Positions 52,022 through 62,986 of a stretch of 64,000 nucleotides of DNA are shown in pieces. The DNA is from Azolla caroliniana (lineage: Eukaryota > Polypodiophyta), in NCBI GenBank assembly GCA_043228905.1, contig JBHGNT010000008.1, positions 8,308,001 to 8,372,000 on the forward strand, written 5' to 3'. Both the position numbers and the translations under genes were made by a program. The notes beneath the pieces were generated by a model. That model was not told the DNA's origin, ran no database searches, and saw only the letters and a program-made list of their open reading frames with translations. Position 1 is the stretch's first letter. Every line of letters starts with the position of its first letter.

Positions 52022-52720
52022 CCTCTTTAGAAACATTCATATGCTTCTTCCTTTTCTCCCTAATTGTTGAAGGAGCATGTTAGTGAGAAGGAGAAAAATA
52101 AATGTGCATGATAATGATAAAAGGTATCAATAAAATTGGGACACAAGTATGTAAAGTGGTTATCAATCAGGTTAGGTGTCAAAGAGCAAGTATGTAAAGT
52201 GGTTAGCAATAAGCATAGGTCCATCGCTAAAGAACAAGAAAATTCCACTATGACAAAGAAGAGTTACAATTCACACGCACACCTCATATCTAACCAAGTA
52301 TGCGCTAAGAGCATTCACACCCAAGAAATCACCTTAGAGCCAAAGCAAGCTTATCTCCAACATTGGTTAGATTAGACTTTAGAAACGTTAATATGTGTCT
52401 TCTTCTTCTTCTTCTTCTTCTTCTTCTTCTTCTTCTTCTTCTTCTTCTTCTTCTTCTTCTTCTATTTCATTGTTGAAGGAGCGTGTTATTAAGAAGGAGA
52501 AAAATAATGTGTACCATAATGATAAAATGTATCAACAAATTTGGGACACAAGTATGTGAAGTGGTTGGCGGTAAACTTACGTCAACTGTTAACGAGCAAC
52601 AAGAAATTTCACTATGACAAAGAAGAGCTACAATTCACACAAGCAACCCAAATCTAACCAAGTATAAGCTAAGAGCATTCACTCCCAAAAAACACCTTAG
52701 AGCCAAAGTAAACTTATCTC
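52022..52720 (+). repeat. Tandem duplication of about 350 bp with (CTT)n expansion
   Basis: Unit 1 (about 52022-52365) and unit 2 (about 52374-52720) share TTTAGAAAC, ATTGTTGAAGGAGC, GGGACACAAGTATGT, CACTATGACAAAGAAGAG and CACCTTAGAGCCAAAG in the same order. Unit 2 carries about 21 CTT repeats (52398-52462) where unit 1 has a short TTCTTCC tract. Confidence 0.75.
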
Positions 52721-53720
52721 TTATATACCTCTTTCACTATCATTCTCATTAGAAACCTTGTACTCGTATATTGCAACCAAAAACTCATAGAGTGATACTG
52801 CATTAGAGTACAAACGGAAGTAAAAGAGGTGCATTTTGTGACCATTCTATAAGAAAAGCTAATCTATACAAAAATGAAGTTGAGAGCCATATGCATTCAA
52901 AATATGTGAAATTGAATGCCATTTTCAAGGGAGGGTGTCAATAATTCATTGGACATGTTGGTGGACATCCAATACTTAGTTTCCCATATAATGCTTTATT
53001 TGATCAAGAATGTGAGGCACTTCCCAAAATATTCAAGCTCATAAGAAACAAAATGTAAAGTTTTAAAATTGTGTCAATGTCAAATAATGTGCTTGGAAAA
53101 AAAGAAGCAGTATTATAAAATGAAAGAAAGGAAGAAAAGTTGGATGTTTCAACTCCAATAAAAGTAGCAAGGAGAAAATTCAAAGGCAAAAAGGAAGATA
53201 TAATCAATGAATTCACCGATAATGAGATGGAACAATATATGCATAAGTTTTATACGCATGATGGAATAATGCCTATGGCATTGAGTATAGAAACACCATA
53301 TAATGCATGCGTGTTTATTGAAGATGTTAACAAAGAAGCAAAAGATGTGTAATAGCAAAGCGGTAGATGCAACTTTAATGATGAGTAAGCTCTTGAAATG
53401 GATAAGACCACAAACTCCCCAACACATAGTAGCGATCATGGATCAAGCTATCAAACAAGGTTACAAGGTTTTTCTAAAGTTGGCTCATGAATTGGATTAA
53501 ACTAATGCATACAAGAGGAGATAAAAAAATCTAGTGTTCAACAATCGAATCCTCATGGTTACCTCAATTTATGGCCAAGCTATATAGCCATATCATAGAA
53601 CAAAAAATTAGCTCATTAGTTGAAAATCATCACAAAGAAGCATTTGGTCAAACAGTATTCAAACTAAAACTTTCCATTGTCAATCATTTGGTTAACACTA
53701 AGAATAACTATGGAATAACT
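52721..53720. other. AT-rich DNA with short orphan frames
   Basis: Two adjoining plus-strand frames (53140-53352 and 53303-53500) read VARRKFKGKKEDIINEFTDN and then LMMSKLLKWIRPQTPQHIVA. Their helical, basic character suggests a decayed transposase or gag, but I cannot assign a family. Nothing else is supported. Confidence 0.3.
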
Positions 53721-53724
53721 ATGT

Positions 53725-54322
53725 GATGGGGTGAGACCAGGCACAAATTCTGAAATTTTTGAGGAGATTTGGCTTATGGTGGCCTGTTTGACGACCTGGC
53801 ACATCTGGATCAGGCGTTGTAAGGTTGTTTTTCAACAGCAAAAGATCTCATGCGGGGAGATGATGTTAAATATCTGGTTTGATCTTGTGGCTTGGTTGCG
53901 CGGTCGGTATGATTCGATTCAAGGGGATTCAGAAGAAGCAGAAAGGTCAAGGTCAAAGTTCTTGCTGAAATGGAGTACCTCTCCCATGCTAGTCAAATCT
54001 TCATCCATGCCTAAGTGGAATTACCAAGCACCTAGGTGGTTGTTTCCACCGATGGCTCCCAATATTGTACATGGGTTGTAATTATGTATGTATAGCTGAC
54101 ACAAACGTGCGTCAGGGAGTTGTAGAGTCGGGGTAAAATAGGGTTTAATTCAATTTTGCTTGAGTTAAGGATTGGTTGAGTTTTTTTTGCTGTTTTTGGT
54201 TGATAGTTTTGGAGTTGTTTCTCCAAGTTGTATATGTTGATCCCATTGTGGATTTGGATAAACTTTGTTGTATTCTATTTGCTAACTAATGCGAAGTAGT
54301 ATTTTTTTGGGAAAAAAAAAAA
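53725..54322 (+). pseudogene. LINE 3' end with poly(A)
   Basis: The frame at 53731-54081 reads EEIWLMVACLTTWHIWIRRC then KVVFQQQKISCGEMMLNIWF, the W-xIW-xR signature near the C-terminus of plant LINE RT proteins. After the stop (54081) about 230 bp of 3' UTR-like DNA runs to an A-run at 54312-54322. This is a 5'-truncated LINE copy. Confidence 0.65.
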
Positions 54323-54359
54323 CCTATGGAAGAAAATCAACTTCAAGAGAAAACACTAT

Positions 54360-55150
54360 ATTGTTGTTTTGTTGAAAGAAGACTTACACACCATACCAAG
54401 AAGTGAGCTTTGCTAAAGAATGATAGAGATCAAAATGTCATTAGAGTATAGATGGTTGTTGCACGATTGTATGAGAAATTTAAACGCTAGTTGAAAATGG
54501 ATAATGGTTTCTCAAGGTACTTCTTCAGTAACATGGGGGTGGAGCAAAGGTGTCTACTCTTACCCACACTCTTTTATCTATGCATGGATAAAGTTGAAGA
54601 AATAGTAAACAAGATTGCAAAACAAGAATGAATAGATGGCCCAAAACTCATGCAAGACCTTACTTTCATACTCATATATACCAATTGGCAATGATGTTGA
54701 GTTATTTTCATATAATGTGGATGTTATGCAACACAAAGTGTATGTATTGGAAACATCAAATCAATGGGTTAATTTTTCATGTGCACAAAACAAAATTATT
54801 CAACCAATAAACTACTCTCCTAAATAGCAAGGGGAAACCAATCATGTGGTGCAAAGCTTCAAATATTTGGTATTTATGTCTCATCCATAAATAGGTGGAA
54901 TGTATGCTATGAGTCTAGACTTCACGCGGTTTGGCATAATTATTATATGTTTGAGAATCAATGCAAACAAAGTAATTCTTGATGATGGGATGTGAGATTG
55001 ATGTTTTTCAATGCTATGGTGATCAAGTGTTGCTTTATGGAGTAAAAGTGTGGTGTGACACAAACCCAATGCATAGAGTGAAGTAAAGAAAACTCAAACC
55101 ATGTTCTTGCATAGACTCTTGAAAGTGAAATCCTTAACATCCTATCCTAT
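54360..55150 (+). pseudogene. LINE reverse transcriptase, C-terminal half, degenerate
   Basis: Plus-strand frames with many stops read GFSRYFFSNMGVEQRCLLL then PTLFYLCMDKVEEIVN (the RT motif before the catalytic box), then a VVQSFKYLVF segment and a KKTQTMFLHRLLKVKSLTSY segment. This order matches the plant LINE family whose N-terminal RT part is seen at 21596-21895. It is heavily decayed. Confidence 0.6.
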
Positions 55151-55152
55151 CT

Positions 55153-55641
55153 ATTATGCACACATAACTTAGTTCAAGGTAGGTCACTAATATTTACGTA
55201 AGTGAAGGGTATGTTCACTAATGTTGGAAAAGGGACTAATGTGGTCGGATAGAAGGAATTATAGGTGCATGAGAGGTATAAATATGAGGCATAGCTACTT
55301 TCACAAAAGACATTACGCCAGAAGTTGTCACATTAAAACACTAGTGGTGCGGGCTAGGCTTTCGTCGCGATGATCGTGCTATCTCTTCCAAGGTATTAGT
55401 CATCCTAATATCCGTCGAGCTATCTCTTGATCATAGCTCGAGGGTGGTTGGGTTCTTCTATCCAATTTATTTGCCATTTTACTTTATTTCGGTCTATTGA
55501 TTAGTAATACACACTTAATAGTGGTATCATGAACCTATCATTCCTTCTATCCAATCACATTAGTCCCTTTCTAAAATTAGTGAACATACCCTTCACAATT
55601 TTATTGACATGCCCTCACCTACGTTATGTATGCATAACACT
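55153..55641 (+). mobile_element. LTR-like segment framed by about 110-bp inverted arms
   Basis: Arms 55153-55265 and 55534-55641 are reverse complements with some gaps; the best block is GTGAAGGGTATGTTCACTAA plus the following ~40 bp. Between them lies TATAAATATGAGGCATAGCTAC (55275 on), close to the TATA region of the solo LTR at 48349-48806. There is also an AATACACA end near 55512 and TGGTATCA near 55522, like the start of an initiator-Met PBS. It could be a copia LTR whose start was duplicated in inverted form, or a fold-back element. Confidence 0.5.
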
Positions 55642-58600
55642 ACCATACTATTAGCAACAGAACGCTCAGGCTATAAAGGTAATTATAATCATTCAAAGAG
55701 TATACAAGTATATCACAAAAGACAAGAACATGCCCTCGCATAGATTGCCAAAAAATGCTTGGAATGTAGGACACAATTTACAAAACTAGTAAGAACAAAA
55801 TCTTCTCATCTAGTTGGTTGTTGGACATTATGAAATAGTTTAGAAGATGGGAATTGGAAGATCTATCAAAGCTCTTAGGTGATCCTATAAAGTGTGTGAT
55901 CATCAAAATTTGATTATTAGAGGCACTAAGAATGAAGTGGAATCATTTTTAGATGTCAAATTTTGAATATTAATATTAGATTGTCGACGTTCACCCTCCA
56001 TGTTGGTGCCAATACAAGGTAAAAATCCAAGAGCATATCCAATTGCATCTTACTACTGCCATGAGCTTTGACTCTCGGCAAGCCCTTACACTTCTTTGAA
56101 CTCTCTCACACAAGTTGTGTTGAGGTTGCATCATTGCATCATCACCTTAGTATGAGGAGATGCAAGGTATGAACCAAGTTTCAATCTTTTTATCCATCCT
56201 TAGTGGTAGCCTTGCTCATGTGTTATGTTTAGATATATTATTCAAGATTCATCTATTTAGGATTGCAAAATTCTCTTAAATGTATTCATTAAAACAACTT
56301 GTATCATCGATGTTTGAGTGTGCATCCAACACGTGCTCATTTTCTCTGTCATAACCTACTAGTGTGCATAGTAGGGCCTACTTCTAAACTTGACAAAACC
56401 AATTTACACAGAATATATACCATTCAAGTTTTACTATTACCTATCGTATATTAAACTCAAGTTTGAAACTATGCCCATGTGCAATTGATAGCAAGATAAA
56501 ATGTGATGAAATAATTAGGTCATGTTATCCTTCAAAAGAGATGCATACATCCTCGTAATCGTGAAAAGGGGAGGTGGGTACTTAATTCAAGTTTAAATTG
56601 GGGAAAACTACTTGAAAATGGATGAAGCAATATTACAAATAAAGGTATTATCGATTGATTATGTGAAATAACATTCCAACAAATGAAAGTTTCAAGATCA
56701 TGGAAATTTAAACAATAGGGAATCGATCTAAATCAACACTTTTTCATCATTGAGAACCTCACACTTTACAAAAGCATGATTTAATGAATTTGATAAATTT
56801 ACCATGGGTATTTGTAAAATGGTTTAAGTCGACATCATTTTAAAACCTTATGAACAATGCTTGAAGTAGGCTATGCAACTTGAGATCGCAAAAAACATGT
56901 TAAATTAACTAATACCAACACATGAATGTAAATGCCCATACTAGTCCATACACGAGAAGCATGACCATGAACTATGAACCATTATACATAATTCCATTTT
57001 GATGACTAACATAGACAAAACTAGGCAATTATGAACAATGACTCTCCTTTTTAGGCAACAAAAATGTCCATGTTAACATTGTGAAGAAGTTAATGTGAGA
57101 TATTGGTTTAAATTGTGAAAATGACCACATGGATGAAACATTACCACAATAATTTCGAGAAGACTGAAAATAACCTTAGCAACAAAGAAACATAAGTAGA
57201 GAGAAATAACAATTTAGAGGAAGAAAAAGAACTACACTTACATGTTCCTCTCTCTCTCTCTTCTCGTGGCTTTTATGAGGTTAGATAAAATTAATCTTGG
57301 AATTGCTAGATATTGTGGTAATAACAAGGCAAACTTGTTTGCACGTCTTTCTCTCTCATGGGCCAATTTTGGCCTTAGAAGACGTTAATATATCTTTCAT
57401 TCTTTCTTTCTCAGGTGTTTTTTTTTTACAAAAAAAAAACTCCTTATTAGTCATAAAATTTTACAAATGAGAGTGTTATATACAAATCCTTTCTTTACAT
57501 ATGTAGAAAGTTATCCAAATTTTAAAATTCGTGTCCTTTCTTCTAATTTCCTATCTGGGCCATTCCCTAGGCTAAAATGGGTGGAAAGGGAGATAAGAGA
57601 AAAGAAACATGTTTTGTTTCTTCATGTCCAACGTCAAATAAGTCTTTTGAAATACAAGAATTATGATTGGATAAGCATATTGTATATAGCTTCCAACCGT
57701 TGTAATGAGCATGTAAGTCCTAATGATCACTCTCAAATTGACTTTACGACAAACAATGTACGCACACAACCACGTGTAGAGTGTGTGCCTATATTAAGAG
57801 GCCCAATATCATAGATGTATGTACCCATGGATTAATGAGAACACATCAAATTGAATAATATTGTAATCAATAATTTTACGTTATTTAAAGTCAAGTAATT
57901 TACATTGATGACACAAAACAAGTTGTACAAGACATCGTATCCAATCTCAAAGCTAATTCCAAAAGGTTGAAGAAAGACAATAATTAACTACTCACTAGTT
58001 TCAATCTACCCATGATCAATGAGGAGCTTATGTGTTGAGGGTAGCAAGTGCTTAGGAATCCATGATAAATATGGATCTCACACATTTGGAAGATGCAAAT
58101 TTATGAAATGAAACAATCATACAAAAAAACGTTGATTATAAGCTCAATACAAATTTGTATATTTGAGAAAGCATGCAATGTTTGAATGCAAAACACCATG
58201 GTTTTTGTTTTCTTGACTTATTACCTATAGAGCCTCAATATGAAGTCATTGAAATGTATCATCTTGATACTTAACTTGTTTGCACTTAATTTGAAGTGGT
58301 AAGATTTATCAAGACAAACGTGAAGTACAAAATCTTGTTCGAACACATTGACATAGTAACTTTGTCAAACGATTGACTACAAAGCGTACATTCAAAAGGC
58401 ATGCCACAACACGCATAATTCTAAAGTCTTGATATTAAATTAGGCAATTAACTCAAGTTGCAATTCCCACTTTAAGATTGATTTTCTCATGAAGAAGATA
58501 TCTCGCATTCAAAACTTGCAATCAGCTTTTTAAAAACATTGATGGTTAGGACAACAAACCTCAAAGCTCTTAGCATTCAATTCAATACATCTATGTATAT

Positions 58601-59290
58601 GATTGTTATGTAAATTGAAGGAAGTCGGGCGAAGGGTGCGATGAATCGAGGGAATGGGGTTTGGGGGGGGGGAGTAGTCTGAAGCAAACGACAATAGCGT
58701 TTTATGGAAAAGTGTGAGATGGAGAAAAGTCATCTCTGAGCGCGCCCTCCCTCCGAACTCGCGATTCATAGGTGAATGTCTGGTTTAGGGATGAAAGTGA
58801 TGAAAGAACAAGAAGAAGCACATGATTGTGGATTCGAGAGCATTGAGGGAAGGAAGTTCTCCTGGTTGTGAGGGAGCATGAAATCTCCAGAAGGGAAAAG
58901 AGGGGGGGGAGCAACAAAGAACTGGGTTAGGTAAGGTTCACAAGTGGGATTTGGCAACGGTCAGTTTCGGCTTAACCAATTTGGCCTTATCCAAACCAAA
59001 CCGGTTAAGCCTAAACTAGTTTAGGCCTAACTAACTAGTTTGTCCCAAATCTATTCATTTCAGCTTGAGCCATCCCAAACGGAGCTCGAACCGGTTAAGG
59101 AAGCTCAAAAGCCTAAACCAAACCGACAAAACTGGTTTACAAATGGTTTTAACGGCTCGGTTCTGAGCCGTTGCTGATTCCTAGTCACAATCACACCTGG
59201 CCGGGCCGAGCCGAGCCGAAGTGAATGAGGCTCGATAGAACTCTAGTCGAGAGACGGGAAAAAGATCCAAGCCAGAAACAACGGGCGGAT
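55642..59290. other. AT-rich intergenic DNA, no supported gene
   Basis: 3.6 kb with only short chance frames. Noted inside: the dispersed repeat end at 57357-57398, poly-T/poly-A runs near 57420-57440, and a region (58960-59170) where ACCGGTTAAGC and CTAAACTAGTTTAG palindromes recur. The 115-codon frame at 57467-57814 has no recognisable motif. Confidence 0.45.
57357..57398 (-). repeat. Second copy of the dispersed repeat end
   Basis: 42 nt, reverse complement of 3603-3644 with three differences, again next to a TTTC-rich microsatellite (57399-57413). Confidence 0.65.
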
Positions 59291-59352
59291 GTGGGTCGAT
59301 GAGGAGGACGTCGGTCGATTTGGACCATTCGTTTCACGCGCACCTGCGAAGT

Positions 59353-59660
59353 CCCCCCCTCCCCCCCCCCCCGGCCATGCCTCCCCTCCTCCTTAGAGCA
59401 AGTGACAATGAGAGAGAGAAGAGAGAGAGAGGAGAGAGAAGGATATATGAACGTCCTTTTGAGAGGACCAAAAATGGCCTATCACACACAGACACAGACG
59501 CACATACACGCGCACACACACACAGAGGTACACAGAGAGAGAGAGACAGACAGACAGACAGAGACAGAGACAGAGAAGAGAGAGAGAGAGAGACAGAGAA
59601 GAGAGAGAGAGAGAGAGAGCACAGAGCTTTTAAGGTTCTTCTTCTTCTTCTTCTTGCTTT
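59353..59660 (+). repeat. Poly-C, (GA)n, (CA)n and (TTC)n tracts upstream of the trihelix gene
   Basis: A C-rich run (59353-59372) is followed by GA-rich tracts, a CACACA stretch (about 59482-59530), CAGACAGACAGA, more GAGAGA (to about 59625) and TTCTTCTTC. Such GA/CT tracts are common in plant core promoters and leaders. The long frames read through them are artefacts. Confidence 0.75.
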
Positions 59661-59940
59661 CTTCTTCTTCTTCCTCGTGTTAGTAGGTTCTGAGGTTCCG
59701 ATTGATGGGCTTCTTTGGAAAGGCTGTGCTCCGTGGGCCTCCTCCTTCACTCCATCCATCATCGCCCATCCTCTCCATCCATCAAACACTTCCCTTCTGC
59801 AGCACATGAACGCAGATTAGGTACCTCCCCACACCGACCTCCGTTTCTCTCTTCTGATGAAGAAGAGACCACGCCTTTCTGGCTTCTTGGCTTCCCCAAC
59901 CTCCCCTGCTTCTTCATTCCATAGCTCATTCTCTGTACAA
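59626..59940 (+). promoter_or_regulatory. Likely 5' leader exon of the trihelix gene
   Basis: A pyrimidine-rich stretch ending at a consensus donor CAA|GTAAGT (GT at 59941). The matching acceptor TTTTGCAG ends at 61517, 14 nt before the trihelix ATG, giving a leader intron of 1577 bp. A 34-codon upstream ORF lies at 59705-59809. The transcription start is not determined. Confidence 0.5.
59705..59809 (+). CDS. Upstream ORF in the trihelix leader (putative)
   Basis: ATG at 59705, 34 codons, TGA at 59807-59809, within the presumed leader exon. It may dampen translation of the main ORF. The peptide starts MGFFGKAVLRGPPPS and has no known motif. Only relevant if transcription begins upstream of 59705. 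Confidence 0.3.
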   Translation: MGFFGKAVLRGPPPSLHPSSPILSIHQTLPFCST

Positions 59941-60059
59941 GTAAGTCCTTCCTCACTCTTTTTATACTCTTCCCATTCTCTCCATTTGAGTATTTTGTGA
60001 AAAGGTCCGCCTTTATTTGTCCTTTCCTCTGGGTTCACGTCAGAAAGAAGTACATTATT

Positions 60060-61110
60060 CCTGTAGATATGGAGGCTGTTAATGTTAATTACGTCACAAC
60101 TAAGCATTTTTTTGTGTGGATTCATTTGCCTCCGCGTGATCATGTGTATTCATGTTGTGAATTGCGCATCATAAGCATTATTTTTATGTGTAGTTTGGAG
60201 TTGTACATCAGAATTATCATTTTTGTGTGGAGGCGTGATTGTAAGTTTGGACTTGTACATTATTTATGTGTGTAGTTTTGAATTGTACATCAGAAGTATC
60301 ATCTTTGTATGGATGCGTGATTGTAAGTGCTTCTTGTCTGTATCTATGCTCTGAATTGTATGTCAGAACAAGCATTTATGTGGATAAAGGCTTTTGTGTG
60401 TGTGTGTGTGTTTAGGTGTGCTCTGAATTGTACATAGGAAGTGTCTTGCGAATGAAAGGTTGTATGTGCGCACGAGTTTACTGATTGGTACACCCGAAAG
60501 TATCATTTTTATCTGGGTGAAGGCTTGTTGGTGTGTAGTCTACAGTCGTTTATATCAGAAGTGCAGTTTTCATGTCTGCATGCTTGTACTTGTGTGTATG
60601 TGGACTCTGAATTGCAGATCAGAGATAACATTTTGATGAAGATGTACAATGTGCCTGCGAGCTGTGAATTGTACCTAACATGTGACAGACTACTCTGCAG
60701 ATGCATCATGTGTACTTGTATGTATGTATGCTCTGAAATGTATGTCCCCTTTTATGGAGATGCATGATTTATGTGCTGCATTTGAACCCTTTTTTGTAAG
60801 GATTATAGGCAGACATATGTGAATTTTTCATTTATGCAGTATGGACAAAGACATTTTACATTTGCATAATGATGTGCATATGTGTGTCGTGTTGACCTTT
60901 CTTCGGTAGAATTATAAGCTGAAAGTGGCTTAAAGTGTAAGCATGAAGAAGATTTATGTTTGTGTGGTGCAAGGTCCCTTTTTCTTCTCTGGGTTTAACA
61001 TAATGTGGACGCGTGATGTGTGTATGTATGTGCACGCGCAATGAATTTCATATCAGTTTCGTATTAACCATTTTCGTTAGGTTTATGTGCAGATCTGTCT
61101 GGGCTTCTCT
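60060..61110 (+). repeat. Degenerate minisatellite in the trihelix leader intron
   Basis: About a dozen diverged units of roughly 65-90 bp share GAATTGTACATCAGAAGTAT, then CATTTTTGTGTGGA, then a GCGTGATTGTAAG or GTGTGTAG stretch. Clear copies lie near 60155, 60200, 60270, 60350, 60425, 60490, 60545, 60610 and 60660. The whole array sits in the presumed leader intron. Confidence 0.6.
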
Positions 61111-61531
61111 GTTTTTCTGTATGGAAAAAGGCTGCCCATACCTAATAAACTTTGAAAGGTACTACTCTCTTCCTTACACAAATTTCTTCCTGGCAAGATA
61201 GTTCAATATGACATCTTTTTAGATATTTACCTCCTGATATAGGAGCCCATTTTTTTCTCATTTTTTAATTCGAAAAAGTTTACAGATGTGGGCTGCTGTG
61301 TGTAGATATAATTCCTGATATAGGAAGTTTGAAGGTCCTTCGGGACGGTTCTGTGCTCTCTCTCTTCTTGGAGGTTTACTCATCCGGTTCGCGTTACATA
61401 TTTTGACTTTTTTGAATTTAGTCATCAGGTAATTCCCCTCTCTCTACCTCGCATCCCCATACACCTTGGATGTATATTTACCATTTCTTTCAAAAAAATT
61501 AACAACACATTTTGCAGATCATCATTAGATC

Positions 61532-62986
61532 ATGAATCCAGTTCAGTCACCACATGGGTCGTTGGCAGAGACCTTTGAAGAACTTGCTGTAGCTGCTGCA
61601 AAAAATATACTTCATGCTAGTGATCATGCTCAAGATTCCTGTACAGAGGAAACCATTGCAGAGGACCTCAGTGACACATCCCAAAATACCCTTGACGGAA
61701 TAGTAACCAATATTGCCCCTTTAAGCATGCAGCACCTGACACCCCTAATAATTCCTAACATGCATTCAGATATATCAAGTATAATGGCTCAAAATCTCTC
61801 TCCTTGTACTGGTTTGCAACATTCGCAAGATCGAGTGGCTCCTTTTGTGAGAAGTGAAATTGAAGGTGAACACAGAAAGAAGGATCAACACAAGAAGCGA
61901 TCGAAGAATTGGACTACTCTTGAGACCTTGAAGCTGATAAAAGCTCGGTCTGAGCTAGATGAGAAGTTTCAGCGTAGTAGTAGGAAAGGTGCCTTATGGG
62001 ATGAGATTGCTCAAGCTCTGCGGAAAGCGGATGTGGGTAGAGATGGGCAGCAATGCAAAGACAAGTGGGAAAAGCTTATGGCAGGGTATAAGGAAGTCCG
62101 GGATGGAAACCGAGATAAAGATGATCTCCCATTTTACGACGACATACACTATTTACTCTCTGGAAAACGTGGAAATAATAGTATTGGAAACTATGTAGAA
62201 GATGGCATTGAGATGAAGGGAACTAATGGGCATTCTATGGGAATGCCTCATGTGATGCATGATGTTGGAAATGTAAGAGAGGCTATCCAACACGAAGAAA
62301 CCTTTTTGAGGAAGAGGAAAAGAGAAACAGAGTATGGGCCTCTAGCAGATATGTCTATTGTGCAAGAGCTTTTGGAGACGGTTTTGAGTACCCAAGAGCG
62401 TCTTTTTAGAGATGTGCTGGATGCAGTGGAAAAGAAAGAGAGGGTTAGGGAGCAGATAAGGCAGGAGAGAGAGGACATTTGGAGGGCAGAGGAGAGAGCT
62501 CAACGTTTTGCATTTAACAACACTATGGTGATATTAACTCAAAAGCTTTTAGGTGAAATGCCACCTCCAGGAGGAAGAGAATCCGTGGCTTCTCCAGCAC
62601 CACCCACCGCACTACAGCCCATTAACTCATCACCGAATGATCTTGGGAGCTTGAAGAAGAGGTCGAAGAACTGGAAAAAAACTGAAGTGATGCATCTTAT
62701 CAGGTATCGGAAGGAAATGGAGAGCAAATTCGCACAGTCGACAAGGAGAGCTGGGTTGTGGGATGAATTAGGTATGAAGCTAGCTACATTAAGCATCAAG
62801 AGAGATGGTAAACAGTGCAGGGAGAAGTGGGATAAGCTCATGGCAGGATACAAGGACGTCATTGATGGAAGACGAGACAAAGAGGAGAGTCCTTATTTTG
62901 CTGAGCTTTCAATCTACATGGAAATGATAAAAGAGAAAGACAGCATCCCCTCTGAAGCATCAAAAGATGAGTGCATCGAGGCATAG
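61532..62986 (+). CDS. Trihelix transcription factor with two trihelix domains
   Basis: 484 residues in a single open exon. Residues 120-210 form one trihelix (MYB/SANT-like) domain beginning KKRSKNWTTLETLKLIKARS, with the hallmark Trp127, Trp156 and Trp179. Residues 375-465 form a second, closely similar domain, KKRSKNWKKTEVMHLIRYRK, with Trp381, Trp410 and Trp433. Both share QC(K/R)(D/E)KW(E/D)KLMAGYK. Residues 285-325 are a Glu/Arg-rich helix, likely for dimerisation. A basic RKRKRE at 260-265 may be a nuclear signal. Plant trihelix factors bind GT elements in promoters. The two-domain layout is like the GT-2 group, but the close match between domains suggests internal duplication. The start codon follows an inferred 3' splice site by 14 nt. 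Confidence 0.9.
   Translation: MNPVQSPHGSLAETFEELAVAAAKNILHASDHAQDSCTEETIAEDLSDTSQNTLDGIVTNIAPLSMQHLTPLIIPNMHSDISSIMAQNLSPCTGLQHSQDRVAPFVRSEIEGEHRKKDQHKKRSKNWTTLETLKLIKARSELDEKFQRSSRKGALWDEIAQALRKADVGRDGQQCKDKWEKLMAGYKEVRDGNRDKDDLPFYDDIHYLLSGKRGNNSIGNYVEDGIEMKGTNGHSMGMPHVMHDVGNVREAIQHEETFLRKRKRETEYGPLADMSIVQELLETVLSTQERLFRDVLDAVEKKERVREQIRQEREDIWRAEERAQRFAFNNTMVILTQKLLGEMPPPGGRESVASPAPPTALQPINSSPNDLGSLKKRSKNWKKTEVMHLIRYRKEMESKFAQSTRRAGLWDELGMKLATLSIKRDGKQCREKWDKLMAGYKDVIDGRRDKEESPYFAELSIYMEMIKEKDSIPSEASKDECIEA

Noticed and set aside
57467-57814. 115-codon plus-strand ORF
   Set aside because: Starts with ATG but has no recognisable motif, lies in AT-rich repeat-bearing DNA and has no conserved neighbour.
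59299-59820. Long frames on both strands (173 and 157 codons) across 59299-59820
   Set aside because: They are made of GA/CA/TTC microsatellite translation (Arg-Glu, Ser-Leu repeats) and have no domain.
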